NCBI GenBank assembly: GCA_040755155.1
Contig: JBFMBP010000178.1
Location: 66,158-99,744 of the forward strand
Direction: 5' to 3'
Length of the DNA: 33,587 bases
DNA from: Candidatus Omnitrophota bacterium
GTDB lineage: Bacteria > Hinthialibacterota > Hinthialibacteria > Hinthialibacterales > Hinthialibacteraceae
In this document: positions 7,391 to 15,059 of the stretch, in pieces
How the letters are laid out: each line of letters begins with the position of its first letter
Numbering within the stretch: the stretch's first letter is position 1
Program-made: the position numbers and the translations under genes
The notes under the pieces: model-generated
Database searches by the model: none
Told to the model about the DNA's origin: nothing
What the model saw: only the letters and a program-made list of their open reading frames with translations

Positions 7391-7960
7391 ATGCGGCGAA
7401 GTTGGATGCTGGGAATCATTATGGCGGTTTTCACGAGCGGCGCCTGGGCCGATTTGCGGATGGAAATACTCGATCTGTCCAAACGGGCTGTGCGGTTGAC
7501 CTACGAATTGGCCGACAGCCAGGCGGGAGGGAAAAACTTTTATTTCCCGCAAGGCGGCTTTATCCATGACGCTACGGCTGGGGAATTTAAGGTGGAATCG
7601 GTTTGGGACGTTTCCAATAATATGCAATTGGATTGTGAAATTTTCACCGATAAGGAAACGAATCTACCCGTCTTGCAGATTCCCTATAAAATCCCTATTC
7701 CTCAAGGCGCCAAGAAAAATCTGCGCATTACCGTCAAAGTGAATTTGCCGCAAAAATACTTGAGCGTCGACGCGGCGGGACGTAACGTCATCATCTGCGA
7801 AACCAGCCATGCCTTCGAGTTCGTTATTCCAAAAGATCAATACATCGTCGCCTCCAATCAGCCAATTACATTGAAAGAAGAGGATGGGCGGGTCATCGCC
7901 AACCAGGAGAAAGAAGAGTTTCGCGCCATCGTTATCCAAACGCGGGCGATGAAAAAGTAG
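7391..7960 (+). CDS. small secreted protein of unknown function
   Basis: I do not recognise this 189-residue protein. It begins with a clear signal peptide (MRRSWMLGIIMAVFTSGAWA, cleavage after AWA), and the mature part is rich in predicted beta strands: LRMEILDLSKRAVRLTYELA, KNFYFPQGGF, NLRITVKVNLP, HAFEFVIPKDQYIVA. It has no cysteine pair pattern or membrane anchor beyond the signal peptide. The ATG at 7391 has AAAGGAG eight bases upstream; a TTG at 7370 would place extra charged residues before the signal peptide and is less likely. A single-domain periplasmic or extracellular beta-sandwich is the likely fold. It stands alone, upstream of mnmG, from which it is separated by a repeat element. 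Confidence 0.7.
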   Translation: MRRSWMLGIIMAVFTSGAWADLRMEILDLSKRAVRLTYELADSQAGGKNFYFPQGGFIHDATAGEFKVESVWDVSNNMQLDCEIFTDKETNLPVLQIPYKIPIPQGAKKNLRITVKVNLPQKYLSVDAAGRNVIICETSHAFEFVIPKDQYIVASNQPITLKEEDGRVIANQEKEEFRAIVIQTRAMKK

Positions 7961-7966
7961 GGCGTA

Positions 7967-8113
7967 GAGCCTTTTTCTAAGTTCCATTATTTCTCCCCCA
8001 AACCTGGGGAAGGTTAGGAGGGGGTTGACATAAGCCTAATAAAATCCCCCCTCTAACTCCCAAACTTGGGGGGAGGATATAGAAGCGGATTTTATCCATT
8101 GTGCAAGAATCTC
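7967..8113. mobile_element. MITE-like 153-bp family, copy A (degenerate)
   Basis: This is the most diverged of five copies (see 14734-14886 for the best). The left end is eroded (GAGCCTTTTTCTAA against GAGCCTCTTGCAAAA), the right end reads TTGTGCAAGAATCTC, and the length is 147 bp. No flanking duplication is visible. It ends 20 bp before the mnmG start codon, so the mnmG leader is partly made of it. Confidence 0.75.
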
Positions 8114-8133
8114 GCCTATATTAGGAGAATAAG

Positions 8134-10005
8134 TTGAAGTACGACGTTCTGGTTATAGGCGGCGGCCATGCGGGCTGCGAAGCGGCGGCGGCGGCGGCGC
8201 GCATGGGCTGCAAGACGGCGCTAATAACGTTCTCGATCGATGGTCTGGCCAAGATGTCCTGCAATCCCGCCATCGGCGGCGTGGCCAAGGGGCAGCTAGT
8301 GCGCGAGATCGATGCGCTAGGCGGCATTATGGCTCACATCGCCGACCGCGCCGGGATTCAATTCCGTATGTTGAACGCCTCTAAAGGCCCCGCCGTGCGC
8401 TCGCCTCGCGCTCAGTCCGACTTGAATCGTTACAGCGCGGAGATGAAAAAGCAGTTGCAATCTATTCCCAATCTCGATCTAGGGGAAGGCGAATGCGCCG
8501 GGCTGCGAACGGCGAATGGGGAGTTGCAAGGCGTATTCGACCGCCAGGGACGCGAAATCGACGGCCGCATGGTCATTCTGACGCCGGGAACGTTTCTCGG
8601 CGGCCTCTTGCATTTCGGCATGGAAGCGGCGCCGGGAGGCCGCATCGGCGATGCGCCGTCGCTGGCGCTGGCTGAAAGTTTGACGCAACTGGGCTTTTCA
8701 CTGGGGCGCTTGAAAACGGGTACGCCCGCCCGTCTGGCCAAGGACAGCATCGATTTTTCTTCTCTGGAAAAACAGCCGGGCGACGAGCCGCCGCTGCCTT
8801 TTTCCTATCACCCGGAAATGCGCGTAGAGAATCATGTCTGTTGCTATCTCACCCGCACCAATCAGCAGACACACGATATCATCGCATCCAGCCTCGATCG
8901 TTCGCCATTGTATACGGGGAAAATTTCCGGCATTGGTCCGCGCTATTGCCCTTCGATCGAAGACAAAATCCATCGCTTTCCCGGCCGGAATTCTCATCAT
9001 GTTTTTCTCGAACCGGAGGGATTGGACAGCAACCTCATTTACCCAAATGGCGTTTCCACCAGTCTGCCCCGCGATGTGCAATTGGCTTTTTTGCGCACGA
9101 TTCCCGGTTTGGAGCGGGCAGAGATTGTGCGTCCCGGCTACGCGGTAGAATATTATTTCTCCAATCCGCAAGAACTCTATCCTTGGCTGGAAAGCAAGCG
9201 CCTTGCGGGATTGTTTCTTGCGGGACAGATCAATGGCACGTCGGGATACGAAGAGGCCGCCGCTCAAGGACTCATGGCGGGAATCAACGCCGCCTTGCGT
9301 TTGCGCGGCGAGGAGCCGCTGATTTTAGGACGAGAGGAAGCCTATATCGGCGTGCTTATCGACGATCTCGTTACCAAAGGCGTCGAGGAGCCATATCGGC
9401 TCTTTACTTCCTCGGCGGAACATCGGTTGCTGCTGCGCCAGGACAACGCCGATTTCCGGCTGAGCGAATATGGCCGCCGCTTAGGCTTGATTCCGCGCGA
9501 ATGGCATGAAGAAATATTGGGCTGGAAGCGCGATATCGCGATCCTGCGCGAAGAATTGGCGCAACGCATAATCGTTCCCAGCGAGAGCATACGCGATCGT
9601 TTCGCCGAGCTGGGGATAGGGGAAATATCCCATCCTACGCCGCTTTTGCACGTCCTACGCCGCGCCAATATGCAGCCGGGCGATCTTTCCCGCTTCGGCG
9701 CCGATCTTTCGCCCTATCATCCCCGCGTTTTGGAACAATTGGATATCGAAACTAAATACCAGGGTTATATCGAACGCCAGCAGAAGGAGATCGAAGAAGA
9801 CCGCAAGGCGGACCGCCGCCGCATTCCCCCCGATATCGATTACGACGGCATCGCCGTCATGCGCAAGGAAGCGCGGGAGAAATTCAAACGCGTCCAGCCC
9901 GCCACCATTGGCCAGGCCGCCCGCATACCCGGCATCTTTCCTGCGGATATCACCGTTCTATGGGTCAGCGTTATGAAATATGCGAAAGAAGATCCCGCCG
10001 CGTGA
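8134..10005 (+). CDS. mnmG: tRNA U34 carboxymethylaminomethyl synthesis enzyme, MnmG (GidA)
   Basis: A 623-residue FAD enzyme that, with MnmE, installs the (carboxymethyl)aminomethyl group on uridine 34 of tRNAs reading two-fold degenerate codons. The N-terminal dinucleotide loop is [12 protein letters not shown], followed by the family motifs [20 protein letters not shown] and [20 protein letters not shown]. The middle has PKxxH-type FAD contacts and [20 protein letters not shown]. The C-terminal helical domain (about 550-623, [13 protein letters not shown] through [20 protein letters not shown]) that docks MnmE is complete. The start is TTG at 8134 with AGGAGAA upstream. No mnmE, rsmG or parAB neighbour is present, unlike many genomes. 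Codirectional with the secreted-protein gene but separated by a repeat element. Confidence 0.97.
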   Translation: MKYDVLVIGGGHAGCEAAAAAARMGCKTALITFSIDGLAKMSCNPAIGGVAKGQLVREIDALGGIMAHIADRAGIQFRMLNASKGPAVRSPRAQSDLNRYSAEMKKQLQSIPNLDLGEGECAGLRTANGELQGVFDRQGREIDGRMVILTPGTFLGGLLHFGMEAAPGGRIGDAPSLALAESLTQLGFSLGRLKTGTPARLAKDSIDFSSLEKQPGDEPPLPFSYHPEMRVENHVCCYLTRTNQQTHDIIASSLDRSPLYTGKISGIGPRYCPSIEDKIHRFPGRNSHHVFLEPEGLDSNLIYPNGVSTSLPRDVQLAFLRTIPGLERAEIVRPGYAVEYYFSNPQELYPWLESKRLAGLFLAGQINGTSGYEEAAAQGLMAGINAALRLRGEEPLILGREEAYIGVLIDDLVTKGVEEPYRLFTSSAEHRLLLRQDNADFRLSEYGRRLGLIPREWHEEILGWKRDIAILREELAQRIIVPSESIRDRFAELGIGEISHPTPLLHVLRRANMQPGDLSRFGADLSPYHPRVLEQLDIETKYQGYIERQQKEIEEDRKADRRRIPPDIDYDGIAVMRKEAREKFKRVQPATIGQAARIPGIFPADITVLWVSVMKYAKEDPAA

Positions 10006-10029
10006 GGCTATCTCACGTTATGAAATCCT

Positions 10030-10125
10030 ATTCCCTCGCCCTTTGGGAGAGGGTTAGGGTGAGGGGGATAAGTATATACTAATCAACCCTCACCTAGCCT
10101 CTCCCCATCTTGGTAGAGGGATTTT
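10030..10125. repeat. paired-arm palindromic repeat (core-only type), copy 2
   Basis: Second copy of the repeat at 3961-4055: ATTCCCTCGCCCTTTGG, AGAGGGTTAGGGTGAGGG, an AT centre, AACCCTCACCTAGCCTC and a closing GAGGGATTTTT. It again lies between convergent genes (mnmG and the dockerin protease), where a strong RNA hairpin could act as a two-way transcription barrier. Confidence 0.8.
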
Positions 10126-10169
10126 TAGACGGCTATTTCAGCAGAATATGGAATACGATCATTTCTGCT

Positions 10170-12113
10170 TTACCGGCAGCCTAAATTCAGGTTGGGATCG
10201 GCGATTTTGCGGTAGATGAGAATGGCGTCGTTGGCCATGATCTTCCCATCCCCGTTGACGTCGGCAGTCCAGCGCATTTCTTCCATCGTCACACCGGGAG
10301 GAACCTCGACGGGCAGATCGATACTCAAGCGTAGGATGTAAATTACGTCTTCTATCCCGATTTTCCCGTCGCCGTTTACATCGCCGCAGAGAGGGGCGGG
10401 CGTGGGCGCATCCGTCGGCGTGGGGGTGACGGATGCCGTAGGCGTACTCGTCGGCGTGGGAGTGTAGACGGCTGTAGGCGTACTGACTGAAATGGGAGTA
10501 TGGGTTGGCGTGCGTGTAAACGTCGGCTTAGGCGTGGATGTCGGCGTGCGGGTGGACGAAGGCGTGAGCGATGGAGTCAGCGTGGGGGTGGGCGTGTTCG
10601 TCGGTTGCGGCGTGGGCGTCGAGGGTATTGGCGTTGCGATTCGGCTGGAGATGGTGAAAGTAAAATCGTAAGAGCCGCGATTGCCGATGGAGATGAAATA
10701 GCGAGTTTTTTCCAAAGGAACATCGCCTTGTTGGCTTAGCGTTACGATCTTTTGGAGAGCCGTATCTTTGACGGTAAACGTTTTGAATCCGCCATTGCTA
10801 AGTTCTCTTGCAATATCAATAGTGTATTTGGAATTTTGGTCGAAATCGAAGACGATATTGACGCTTCCCTCCGATCCCGAAGGCGCCAGGAGGAATTTAT
10901 AGGGGGCATAATATCCCGCTTTGGCCCCGCCCACAGTTTTGGAATTCAATCCCATCAAGTACGTATAGTTTTCGTCGCTCGGCAAACTGGCTTGTTCCAC
11001 GGAGATATCGATGCCCGAGGTATAGTTCAAACTTTTCACTTCGACGATCGTCTCCGCGCTACGGGCTGCGCCGCCGCTGGAATAATACTGGGCTTTGATC
11101 GGGTTTCTGAAAGAGGGGCTGTTCGATTGTTCGGCGTGTTGTCCTACGCTGGACGTGCCTTTGAAATAGGAATCGACCGCTTCCGCCATTACTTCGTATT
11201 TTCCTGGAGGCAATCCGGCGATTTCGTAAGCTCCCCGGTTATTGTAGGTTCCCGAAACCGTGGTGGCGATGCGGCTCACGGGATCGTTTGCGTCGCGGGC
11301 GATAATATTGACGCCCGGCAGTTCCGTCGAACCTCGCTTTACGGTTCCGCGAATGCTGCCGGTGGAATTCTTGTGATAGATCGTAGGATAGAGGTTGGAA
11401 ACGGCGATCTTGTCGTCGAAGGAAAGCTCCTGCCGTTGGCTGTCGTCGTCGGTCGTGGTGGGATAAAGGACGGATATCGTTCCGTCGTTCGAGCCGATTC
11501 CGTCTTGCGCAAGATGCCGCGAGTATTGCGAATGATCCAATCCGAAGACATGGCCGACTTCGTGAAGAAAGGTGGCCTGGATTTTGGTTTGGGAGTAATG
11601 TTCCCGCTCGAAATAATATCCGTTGAAGACGATTTGCGCCTTGACGATATCGCTATTGTTTATCGATGTGGAAGTAAGCCCTAAAATATTCGTTTTCGAA
11701 CCTGAACCCATGAGCAGATCGATGATCGAACCGTCGTCGTCGAAGATGATGGGATTGGCGTCGCTGGGGAGGCTATTGACGATGCGATTGTAATTTTTGG
11801 AAGTGACGTCTTCGGAAAGGACGTCTTTGGCTTTATCGAAGGCGAGCGTGGATGTATCGACGCGGCTCCATTTTTGAAAGGCGGTTTGTATAAGATTTAT
11901 GGCCTGGTAATTGGACAGCGGACCCATGGCGCCTTGATCCACCTGATAGAGAAGCGTTTTTCCATTGGGCTTCCAGGTTACCGGCGATCCATTGTAAACC
12001 GAAAGCGGGCCTCCCGCCCATGAGGCGGAAGCGAATAATCCTATAAGGAACCCGAATTTTCCAATTCGCATAAAAATCAAATACCCGATCTTAGTTTTTG
12101 GCTTTGATTTCAT
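10170..12113 (-). CDS. secreted metzincin-like metalloprotease with C-terminal dockerin
   Basis: A 647-residue secreted protein. The signal peptide ends SASWAGG (about residues 15-34; if translation starts at the internal Met15 it is a textbook signal). Residues 35-245 form a matrixin/reprolysin-like domain with zinc motif HEVGHVFGLDH (H184, E185, H188, H194). The following Met-turn position reads SVLYP, with leucine where family members have methionine. Residues 250-312 look like a carboxypeptidase-type regulatory beta-sandwich (IRGTVKRGSTELPGVNIIAR, GLPPGKYEV). Residues 400-495 resemble a bacterial pre-peptidase beta-sandwich. A Thr/Pro-rich linker spans about 500-570. The last 70 residues form a type I dockerin with two calcium loops, DVNGDGKIGIED and DVNGDGKIMAND. 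It should be exported and dock to a cohesin partner. Confidence 0.88.
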   Translation of the reverse strand: MKSKPKTKIGYLIFMRIGKFGFLIGLFASASWAGGPLSVYNGSPVTWKPNGKTLLYQVDQGAMGPLSNYQAINLIQTAFQKWSRVDTSTLAFDKAKDVLSEDVTSKNYNRIVNSLPSDANPIIFDDDGSIIDLLMGSGSKTNILGLTSTSINNSDIVKAQIVFNGYYFEREHYSQTKIQATFLHEVGHVFGLDHSQYSRHLAQDGIGSNDGTISVLYPTTTDDDSQRQELSFDDKIAVSNLYPTIYHKNSTGSIRGTVKRGSTELPGVNIIARDANDPVSRIATTVSGTYNNRGAYEIAGLPPGKYEVMAEAVDSYFKGTSSVGQHAEQSNSPSFRNPIKAQYYSSGGAARSAETIVEVKSLNYTSGIDISVEQASLPSDENYTYLMGLNSKTVGGAKAGYYAPYKFLLAPSGSEGSVNIVFDFDQNSKYTIDIARELSNGGFKTFTVKDTALQKIVTLSQQGDVPLEKTRYFISIGNRGSYDFTFTISSRIATPIPSTPTPQPTNTPTPTLTPSLTPSSTRTPTSTPKPTFTRTPTHTPISVSTPTAVYTPTPTSTPTASVTPTPTDAPTPAPLCGDVNGDGKIGIEDVIYILRLSIDLPVEVPPGVTMEEMRWTADVNGDGKIMANDAILIYRKIADPNLNLGCR

Positions 12114-12145
12114 TGTATCGTCAGGTGATGGAAATGACTATCCTG

Positions 12146-12167
12146 TGAGGAATGAGGAATGAGGAAT
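12146..12167. repeat. short direct repeat GAGGAAT x3
   Basis: GAGGAATG units repeat three times in the short gap upstream of the dockerin protease and the divergent small gene. The remainder of 12114-12279 shows no gene or clear promoter. Confidence 0.6.
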
Positions 12168-12279
12168 ATAAGATGATAGAAAAAAATTGGATAAAGGCGT
12201 TTTGAGGGTTTTCGCAGCAGGAGCAAGTTACTCTATGTAATCATCCACGTTTCTTTAGAAAATTGGAAAGAGATTGGCT

Positions 12280-12567
12280 ATGAAAATTCTATTGAATATC
12301 GCTATCATCACCGCTTTCGCTGCGTTTCTATGGGCTTTGCATCGGCTGGCTCTATGGCTGGAAGATCGGGGCTGGATTTATTACCGGCGCAGGAGCGGCT
12401 CCGGCGGATCGGCTGTCGGAAACGCGCTTCATGAATTGCATTCCTTTTTTGAGACGGACGTTCGAAAAGCCCAAGAAGAAATCATGGAAGAAAAGGAAGA
12501 AAGAAGCGATATCGGCGCGCCGCCGTTTAAAGAAAAACCGGAGCCGCGGGAAGATAATGACAAATGA
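12280..12567 (+). CDS. small single-pass membrane protein, unknown function
   Basis: I do not recognise this 95-residue protein. Residues 3-25 are a hydrophobic helix (MKILLNIAIITAFAAFLWAL), followed by RLALWLEDRGWIYYRRRSGS, which reads like a cytosolic juxtamembrane segment. A helix that could mediate pairing follows (NALHELHSFFETDVRKAQEE), then a highly charged Glu/Lys tail. The ATG at 12280 has GGAAAGAG upstream; an in-frame TTG two codons earlier is less likely. Its stop overlaps the start of another tiny ORF by four bases (ATGA), suggesting translational coupling. The layout recalls small accessory membrane proteins, but no family can be named. Confidence 0.65.
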   Translation: MKILLNIAIITAFAAFLWALHRLALWLEDRGWIYYRRRSGSGGSAVGNALHELHSFFETDVRKAQEEIMEEKEERSDIGAPPFKEKPEPREDNDK

Positions 12568-12731
12568 TTGACGATGATACAAATCGTCGTTTGACGAGGG
12601 GGGAGATTTCAGTATCCGTTATATTATCTTCGCCGAAATTGGGGATGTTAATCTCATTGGGAATCGTCGGTGTACTATCGATAATGCAGGCGGGACGCCC
12701 GCGTTTTCATAAGCGTAATCTGAGTTGTTAA
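12564..12731 (+). CDS. candidate 55-residue membrane microprotein
   Basis: A 55-codon open frame begins with an ATG that overlaps the previous gene's TGA (ATGA). The product has a charged N-terminus (MIDDDTNRRLTRGE), a hydrophobic stretch (VSVILSSPKLGMLISLGIVG) and a basic C-terminus (GRPRFHKRNLSC). The four-base overlap and the single membrane-helix pattern favour a real gene. Against it are its shortness and the lack of a strong ribosome binding site beyond a GGGAAG about 11 bases upstream in the previous gene. Confidence 0.4.
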   Translation: MIDDDTNRRLTRGEISVSVILSSPKLGMLISLGIVGVLSIMQAGRPRFHKRNLSC

Positions 12732-12756
12732 CCGCTGGCTGCCGATACGAGAACGA

Positions 12757-13506
12757 TCAGTCGCCGAGGCGGATGGATTGGTCGTTATTCGTCTGGTAAA
12801 GGGCGGTAGGTCTTACGGCGTCGCTGTTTTCGTGGGCGGGAATGATGGCGGCGGTGGGGCGATAACCTACGTTGGTGAAGGAAAGGGTGTCCAGGCGGCC
12901 AATGGGGCGGGCGCTTGTCAGCATCCTATTTCGTTCTTGTTGATATTGCCTGCTATTGAGGGCGTCATTGAATTGATCTTCAAGATCGGTCTCGGAGAGG
13001 GCGTTTTCGTTATTCTGCGCTATCTGTCGATCGTTCTGTTTGATATCGGCGCGAGTGAGGGCTTCGGCGGCCATGTTGATCAATTCGCTGGAGTAGCGGC
13101 TTTCCGGGACGTCGTTTTGCACTACAGCCATTTGGGTTTGTTGGACCCAGGGGTAGAGAAACACAGCGCCCATGACGCCGGCTAACGTCATCGCAGGAGC
13201 GAGGCGGAATAGTCCTTGGGGAAGGCGCAAGGAATTACGCACTTTATTCCAGGAGGATTGGCTCTGTTTGGCGGCGGCGATGCGGAAGCGCAAATCCTGC
13301 AAACAAGGAGCGGCGGGAGCGGATTCTTCTTGCCAAAGATCCAACGCCAGCCAGGTTTTTTGAAATTCATTCAACTCCTGACGGCATTCGGCGCAAATGG
13401 CCAAATGATGTTCCACATCGGAGCGTTCGGCGTGGGAAAGATTTCCCGACGCATAGGAGGTCAATCTTTCATGGTTATAGGGGCAGCTTCGTTCTACCAT
13501 CGTCAT
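12757..13506 (-). CDS. anti-sigma factor with HxxxCxxC zinc-binding domain
   Basis: A 249-residue membrane-bound regulator. The N-terminal 50 residues carry the zinc-binding anti-sigma motif HHLAICAEC (HxxxCxxC), preceded by CPYNHERLTSYASGNLSHAE, the usual zf-HC2 helix pattern. A single membrane helix is at about 105-125 (LAPAMTLAGVMGAVFLYPWV). The remaining 120 residues, outside the membrane, are Asn/Gln-rich and low in recognised structure. It should bind and hold the ECF sigma factor encoded just upstream until an envelope signal releases it. The ATG at 13506 follows GAGAGAG; the gap to the sigma gene stop is 27 bp, so the two are cotranscribed. No regulated-proteolysis protease is nearby. 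Confidence 0.85.
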   Translation of the reverse strand: MTMVERSCPYNHERLTSYASGNLSHAERSDVEHHLAICAECRQELNEFQKTWLALDLWQEESAPAAPCLQDLRFRIAAAKQSQSSWNKVRNSLRLPQGLFRLAPAMTLAGVMGAVFLYPWVQQTQMAVVQNDVPESRYSSELINMAAEALTRADIKQNDRQIAQNNENALSETDLEDQFNDALNSRQYQQERNRMLTSARPIGRLDTLSFTNVGYRPTAAIIPAHENSDAVRPTALYQTNNDQSIRLGD

Positions 13507-13533
13507 TCTCTCTCTTGGCCGTTTATCACCCTA

Positions 13534-14136
13534 TCACGCATATTCCCGCAACATCGGTTCCAGAATTTGCCGCAATTTCAAATGCGCCCGGTAGGCGCGC
13601 TGTTTGATGGAATCCGGAGTCGTATCCAGTATCTCTGCGATTTCGATGTAAGACATCCCTTGAAATTTATTCAATATTATAACTTCCCGTTGTTCTTCCG
13701 ATAGACAATTGATCGCTTTTTTTATGGTTTCTTCGTCGATTTTTACGGCGAATACGTCGCGGGCGTCGCCGGCTGCGTCTTCCACCCGGTCGAGAAAGGA
13801 GCTGCCGCCGTTGTCATCGCTTTCCTTCATTTGGGAATCGGAATGCACCATACGGTTCCAGTAGCGTCTTTTCTCGTCGATGCAGAGGTTTCTGGCAATG
13901 CGGTAGAGCCAGGAAGTGAACTTGGAGCGCGGCTTCCAGGATTGCCGATTGTTGTAGATGCGCAGAAAGGTTTCCTGGACGAGATCTTCCGCCAGGTGGC
14001 GATCTTGTATGGTGCGGATAATGAACATCAAAACAGGGCGGTAGTGACGTTGGTAGAGAGCATCAAGCGCGTCGTCTCTTCCCCGTTGGCAAGCCAGCAT
14101 CAGTTGCTCATCCGTCGCATCTGAATCCCACTTCAT
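13534..14136 (-). CDS. ECF-type RNA polymerase sigma factor
   Basis: About 200 residues with sigma region 2 (YRPVLMFIIRTIQDRHLAED, LVQETFLRIY, FTSWLYRIARNLCIDEKRR) and region 4 (LSEEQREVIILNKFQGMSYI with the helix-turn-helix IAEILDTTPDSIKQRAYRA), the normal group IV pattern. I place the start at the ATG at 14136 (MKWDSDATDEQLMLACQRG), which gives family length. The frame stays open to an ATG at 14292, but those extra 52 residues look non-conserved and neither start has a clear ribosome binding site. Its partner anti-sigma factor follows directly. ECF sigma factors with zinc anti-sigmas usually control envelope or redox stress genes and their own operon; no promoter motif for it was identified here. 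Confidence 0.88.
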   Translation of the reverse strand: MKWDSDATDEQLMLACQRGRDDALDALYQRHYRPVLMFIIRTIQDRHLAEDLVQETFLRIYNNRQSWKPRSKFTSWLYRIARNLCIDEKRRYWNRMVHSDSQMKESDDNGGSSFLDRVEDAAGDARDVFAVKIDEETIKKAINCLSEEQREVIILNKFQGMSYIEIAEILDTTPDSIKQRAYRAHLKLRQILEPMLREYA

Positions 14137-14372
14137 AGTTTGGGCGCCATCTTCGGCTTTGCAGCCGCCCTCAGCCCCTCTTTCCCATCGGCTTGGCCAG
14201 ACATCGGCTTTGATCGCGCCTGCCGCGATGGCCGAGTCGACTACGCTTCCCAATACGCTCATGGACGCTCTTACCACGATAATGATCCTCACCGATCGTT
14301 ACTAAAGCAACGCATTGGGTAAACGTATTCATCTTGGGTTGGTAACTATTTTTTTCAATTTTTTTATCGCTT

Positions 14373-14525
14373 GAGCCTCTTGCAAAATTCCATTATTCCT
14401 CCCCCATGCCTGGGGGAGGTTAGGAGGGGGTTGCCTTAAACCTAATAAAATCACCCCCCCTCTAACTCCCCCCAAACTTGGGGGGAGAATTAAAGCGTAG
14501 ACTTTATCCATTTTGCAAGAACCTC
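14373..14525. mobile_element. MITE-like 153-bp element, copy B
   Basis: Ends are GAGCCTCTTGCAAAA and TTTTGCAAGAACCTC (one mismatch in the inverted repeat). It is flanked on both sides by GCTT (14369-14372 and 14526-14529), a 4-bp target duplication. Length is exactly 153 bp. It lies upstream of the sigma factor gene in a stretch (14137-15059) that has no credible gene and is otherwise AT-rich. Confidence 0.9.
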
Positions 14526-14733
14526 GCTTTATTGAATTTATGAGAGACAGTATTTCACCGTTCTTTTTTTGGAAAGCATAAAAAACATTGAAAACATCAA
14601 TTCTATCCGCCTTTTTTCAATAACGATTGAATTAGACGTTTGGATAACCTTTTTTACTTATTTGTTTTAAATATTCAAATATTTACATCGAAAATAACCA
14701 GTTTTCGATGAGTTAAATACTCGTCTATCCAAT

Positions 14734-14886
14734 GAGCCTCTTGCAAAACTCCATTATTCCTCCCCCAAGCTTGGGGGAGGTTAGGAGGGGGTTGCTTTAA
14801 GTCTAACCAAATCAACCCCCCTCTAACTCCCCCCAAGCTTGGGGGGAGAATTTAAAAGCGGATTTTACTCATTTTGCAAGAGCCTC
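14734..14886. mobile_element. MITE-like 153-bp element, copy C (best preserved)
   Basis: Terminal inverted repeats GAGCCTCTTGCAAAA and TTTTGCAAGAGCCTC are nearly perfect over 15 bp. Flanks show a 4-bp duplication, CAAT, on both sides. The interior is two hairpins (CCTCCCCCAAGCTTGGGGGA and CTCCCCCCAAGCTTGGGGGG) joined by arms GTTAGGAGGGGG and CCCCCCTCTAAC that also pair with each other, so the whole unit folds into a branched structure. There is no coding capacity; a transposase would have to act from elsewhere. Confidence 0.92.
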
Positions 14887-15059
14887 CAATAAATATAATA
14901 CGCAGATTCTAGAATTTCGTTGCTTATTTAAAGCCGTAATATGTGATAATAATATTTCATTAATCGGTCTTTCGATTTATTTTTTACAGCATAATTTATT
15001 GAAAAATAATGAATTATATTCAATATCTTAACTCATTTTCGAATTTCGGGACAGTAAAA

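Noticed and set aside
14137-14292. 52-residue N-terminal extension of the ECF sigma factor
   Set aside because: Family members begin near the MKWDSDATDEQL segment; the extra residues look unconserved and lack a good start signal, though they cannot be excluded.
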